From Promethearchaeota archaeon (GTDB lineage: Archaea > Asgardarchaeota > Lokiarchaeia > Sigynarchaeales > SOKP01): a stretch of DNA of 16,624 nt. The stretch is taken from contig JAEOUI010000310.1 in the NCBI GenBank assembly GCA_016839425.1, positions 1-16,624 of the forward strand, given 5' to 3'. Positions 15,332-16,624 of the stretch are shown here, piece after piece. Each line of letters starts with the position of its first letter. The first letter of the stretch is position 1. The position numbers were made by a program, and so were the translations under genes. Under the pieces are notes generated by a model. That model was not told the origin of the DNA. It did no database searches and worked only from the letters and a program-made list of their open reading frames with translations.

Positions 15332-16624
15332 TTATGGCGTTCCGTCGCTAATAATCCACCCATGAGTGCCTTGAAGGATGTTTAATGCGTTCAAGACTGC
15401 CGTGCTTGATGAATGAACCGAATTTCCTGCGTTGAAATTGACGAAATTTACTAAATTTGGAGTAAGGCTTGCCCAACCTATTAACAAGTCATCGTAGACT
15501 GTTGTTGATAATGTGGAGCTCAGAAACATGTTACTCATTTCCGCAACATTCGACACATTCCAAGAACCAATATACCAATTAAAAGCATCCGCATTTCTAA
15601 ACATCTCGCTCATATCCACGACATTCGATGTGTCCCAACCACCAATCGCCTGATCAAAAGCAATAGTATTCATAAACATTTGACTCATATTCATAACGCT
15701 CGAAGTGTCCCAAATACCAATCGCTTCGTTGAAATAATATGCCTCTTTGAACATTTGGCTCATATCCCTCACGCTCGATACGTTCCAATCGGTGATATCT
15801 TGCTCAAATTCATAATCGTGGTAGAACATGGCCGCCATATTTCTTACTCTTGACACGTCCCATTCACCAATAGGTTGATTAAATGCATTAGCCAAATGAA
15901 ACATGTGGCTCATGTTTAACACGTTCGAAGTATCCCAATTGCCAATTGGCTGGTTAAATATCAGGGTTTCCCTGAACATTTGGCACATGTCCACGACACT
16001 CGATGTATTCCAATCTCCTATAGGTTGGTTGAACCATCTTGCTAAATAAAACATTTCGCTCATGTCTACGACACTGGATATGTCCCAATTGCCAATTGGT
16101 TGGTTAAAATCATCCGCTTTTTTGAACATTTCGCTCATGTCCACGACATTAGAGGTATCCCAATTGCCAATCGGCTGGTTAAAAATGTAAGCACTTCTGA
16201 ACATTTCGCTCATGTCCACGACGCTCGATGTATTCCAATCTCCTATAGGTTGGTTGAAAACAAGAGCTAATAAAAACATTTTATTCATGTCCACGACGCT
16301 CGAAGTATCCCAATTGCCAATCGGTTGGTTGAATTCAAGTGCGCATTCGAACATTTCGCTCATATCCACGACGTTCGATGTGTTCCAATTGCCAATCGGT
16401 TGGTTAAATTTATCAGCATAACTGAACATTTCTCTCATATCCACGACACTCGATGTGTCCCAATCGCCAATCGGCTGGTTAAAAACGCGGGCTAAATAAA
16501 ACATGTGATTCATATCCACGACGCTCGATGTGTCCCAATCTCCAATCGGTTGGTTAAAATCATAAGCGTGATCAAACATGTGGCTCATATCCACGACGCT
16601 CGATGTGTCCCAATCTCCAATCGG
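15332..16624 (-). CDS. BspA/DUF285-family repeat surface protein, 5'-truncated by the window edge
   Basis: The frame is open from the right edge, so the N-terminus, including any signal peptide, is missing. It consists of fourteen consecutive 25-residue units of the form DMSEMFxxAxxFNQPIGxWDTSSVV plus a degenerate fifteenth, then the typical family end module (LLIGWASLTPNLVNF, a GNSVHSSS turn and THGWIISDGTP). This is the DUF285 (BspA-type, leucine-rich-repeat-like) family found in mycoplasmas, gut bacteria and some archaea, usually exposed on the cell surface and linked to adhesion or cell contact. Units near the right edge are almost identical and those near the C-terminus are more diverged. 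A single cysteine occurs in two units (MCQMF, FECAL). There is no C-terminal membrane anchor, so attachment must be N-terminal or non-covalent. It stops at TAA and is followed by a T10 run. Confidence 0.9.
   Translation of the reverse strand, partial: PIGDWDTSSVVDMSHMFDHAYDFNQPIGDWDTSSVVDMNHMFYLARVFNQPIGDWDTSSVVDMREMFSYADKFNQPIGNWNTSNVVDMSEMFECALEFNQPIGNWDTSSVVDMNKMFLLALVFNQPIGDWNTSSVVDMSEMFRSAYIFNQPIGNWDTSNVVDMSEMFKKADDFNQPIGNWDISSVVDMSEMFYLARWFNQPIGDWNTSSVVDMCQMFRETLIFNQPIGNWDTSNVLNMSHMFHLANAFNQPIGEWDVSRVRNMAAMFYHDYEFEQDITDWNVSSVRDMSQMFKEAYYFNEAIGIWDTSSVMNMSQMFMNTIAFDQAIGGWDTSNVVDMSEMFRNADAFNWYIGSWNVSNVAEMSNMFLSSTLSTTVYDDLLIGWASLTPNLVNFVNFNAGNSVHSSSTAVLNALNILQGTHGWIISDGTP
15515..16624 (-). 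repeat. 75-bp coding tandem repeats of the BspA-like gene
   Basis: The 25-residue protein repeat corresponds to a 75-bp DNA repeat, with about fourteen copies visible and continuing past the edge. The core on the plus strand includes CATATCCACGACGCTCGATG and CCAATCGGTTGGTTAAA. Copies from about 15940 rightwards are nearly the same at the DNA level, which indicates recent unit amplification or homogenisation; copies below about 15900 differ more. Confidence 0.85.

Noticed and set aside
16212..16421. Plus-strand ORF within the BspA-like repeats
   Set aside because: It is the antisense shadow of the 75-bp repeats; the periodic peptide arises because the repeat length is a multiple of three.
1..16624. 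CRISPR arrays, tRNA/rRNA genes, insertion sequences, prophage or defence systems
   Set aside because: I saw no regularly spaced non-coding repeats, tRNA-like cloverleaf ends, transposase motifs, integrase or nuclease genes. The only regular repeats are the coding units of the BspA-like gene.

Overview
The window looks like a piece of an anaerobic, low-GC archaeal genome, most plausibly an Asgard (Lokiarchaeia/Promethearchaeota-type) lineage. The reasons are archaeal-type selenocysteine (Sec) use in HdrA and in an MvhD/VhuD protein, a candidate SECIS element in a 3' untranslated region with a eukaryote-like kink-turn core, tungsten-enzyme and ferredoxin metabolism, T-rich ends to transcription units, TATA-like boxes, and a BspA/DUF285 surface repeat protein. 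The lineage is an inference; no rRNA or other marker gene is present.

Layout. Positions 1-401 (minus): edge-truncated membrane protein whose reading frame is broken at an A8 tract. 532-4264 (minus): a redox block reading hdrA -> mvhD -> SECIS candidate -> FrhB/FdhB-like iron-sulfur flavoprotein. hdrA and mvhD each carry two in-frame UGA codons, and all four lie where conserved cysteines are expected, so ordinary gene calling splits both genes into fragments. 4265-4767: AT-rich divergent spacer with inverted repeats. 4656-6775 (plus): tandem duplication of a zinc-ribbon multi-pass membrane protein gene, including its upstream and downstream flanks. 6876-9329 (minus): aldehyde ferredoxin oxidoreductase followed without any gap by a four-cluster ferredoxin. 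9462-11372 (minus): acyl-CoA hydrolase/CoA-transferase fused to a GNAT domain, with a hairpin-plus-T terminator after it. 11605-11745 (minus): a 46-residue ORF containing a strong nested hairpin. 11895-12524 (plus): SAM methyltransferase. 12625-14214 (plus): unrecognised coiled-coil protein. 14562-15122 (plus): signal peptide / beta-rich domain / C-terminal membrane anchor protein with a lysine-rich tail. 15332-16624 (minus, runs off the right edge): BspA-like protein with 25-residue repeats.

How the genes fit together. HdrA, MvhD and the FrhB/FdhB-like protein form a flavin-based electron-bifurcation or confurcation module that would connect ferredoxin with another carrier; HdrB and HdrC are not in the window. 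AOR with its ferredoxin partner oxidises aldehydes or reduces acids using ferredoxin, and the CoA-transferase interconverts acids and acyl-CoAs. Together they suggest fermentative or syntrophic acid/aldehyde/acyl-CoA metabolism coupled through ferredoxin. The remainder (duplicated zinc-ribbon membrane proteins, coiled-coil protein, anchored beta domain, BspA repeats) is cell-envelope or lineage-specific material.

None of the 13 genes with a visible stop codon uses UGA as its stop (11 UAA, 2 UAG), and tryptophan is encoded by UGG. This fits UGA being read as Sec only in the two redox genes.
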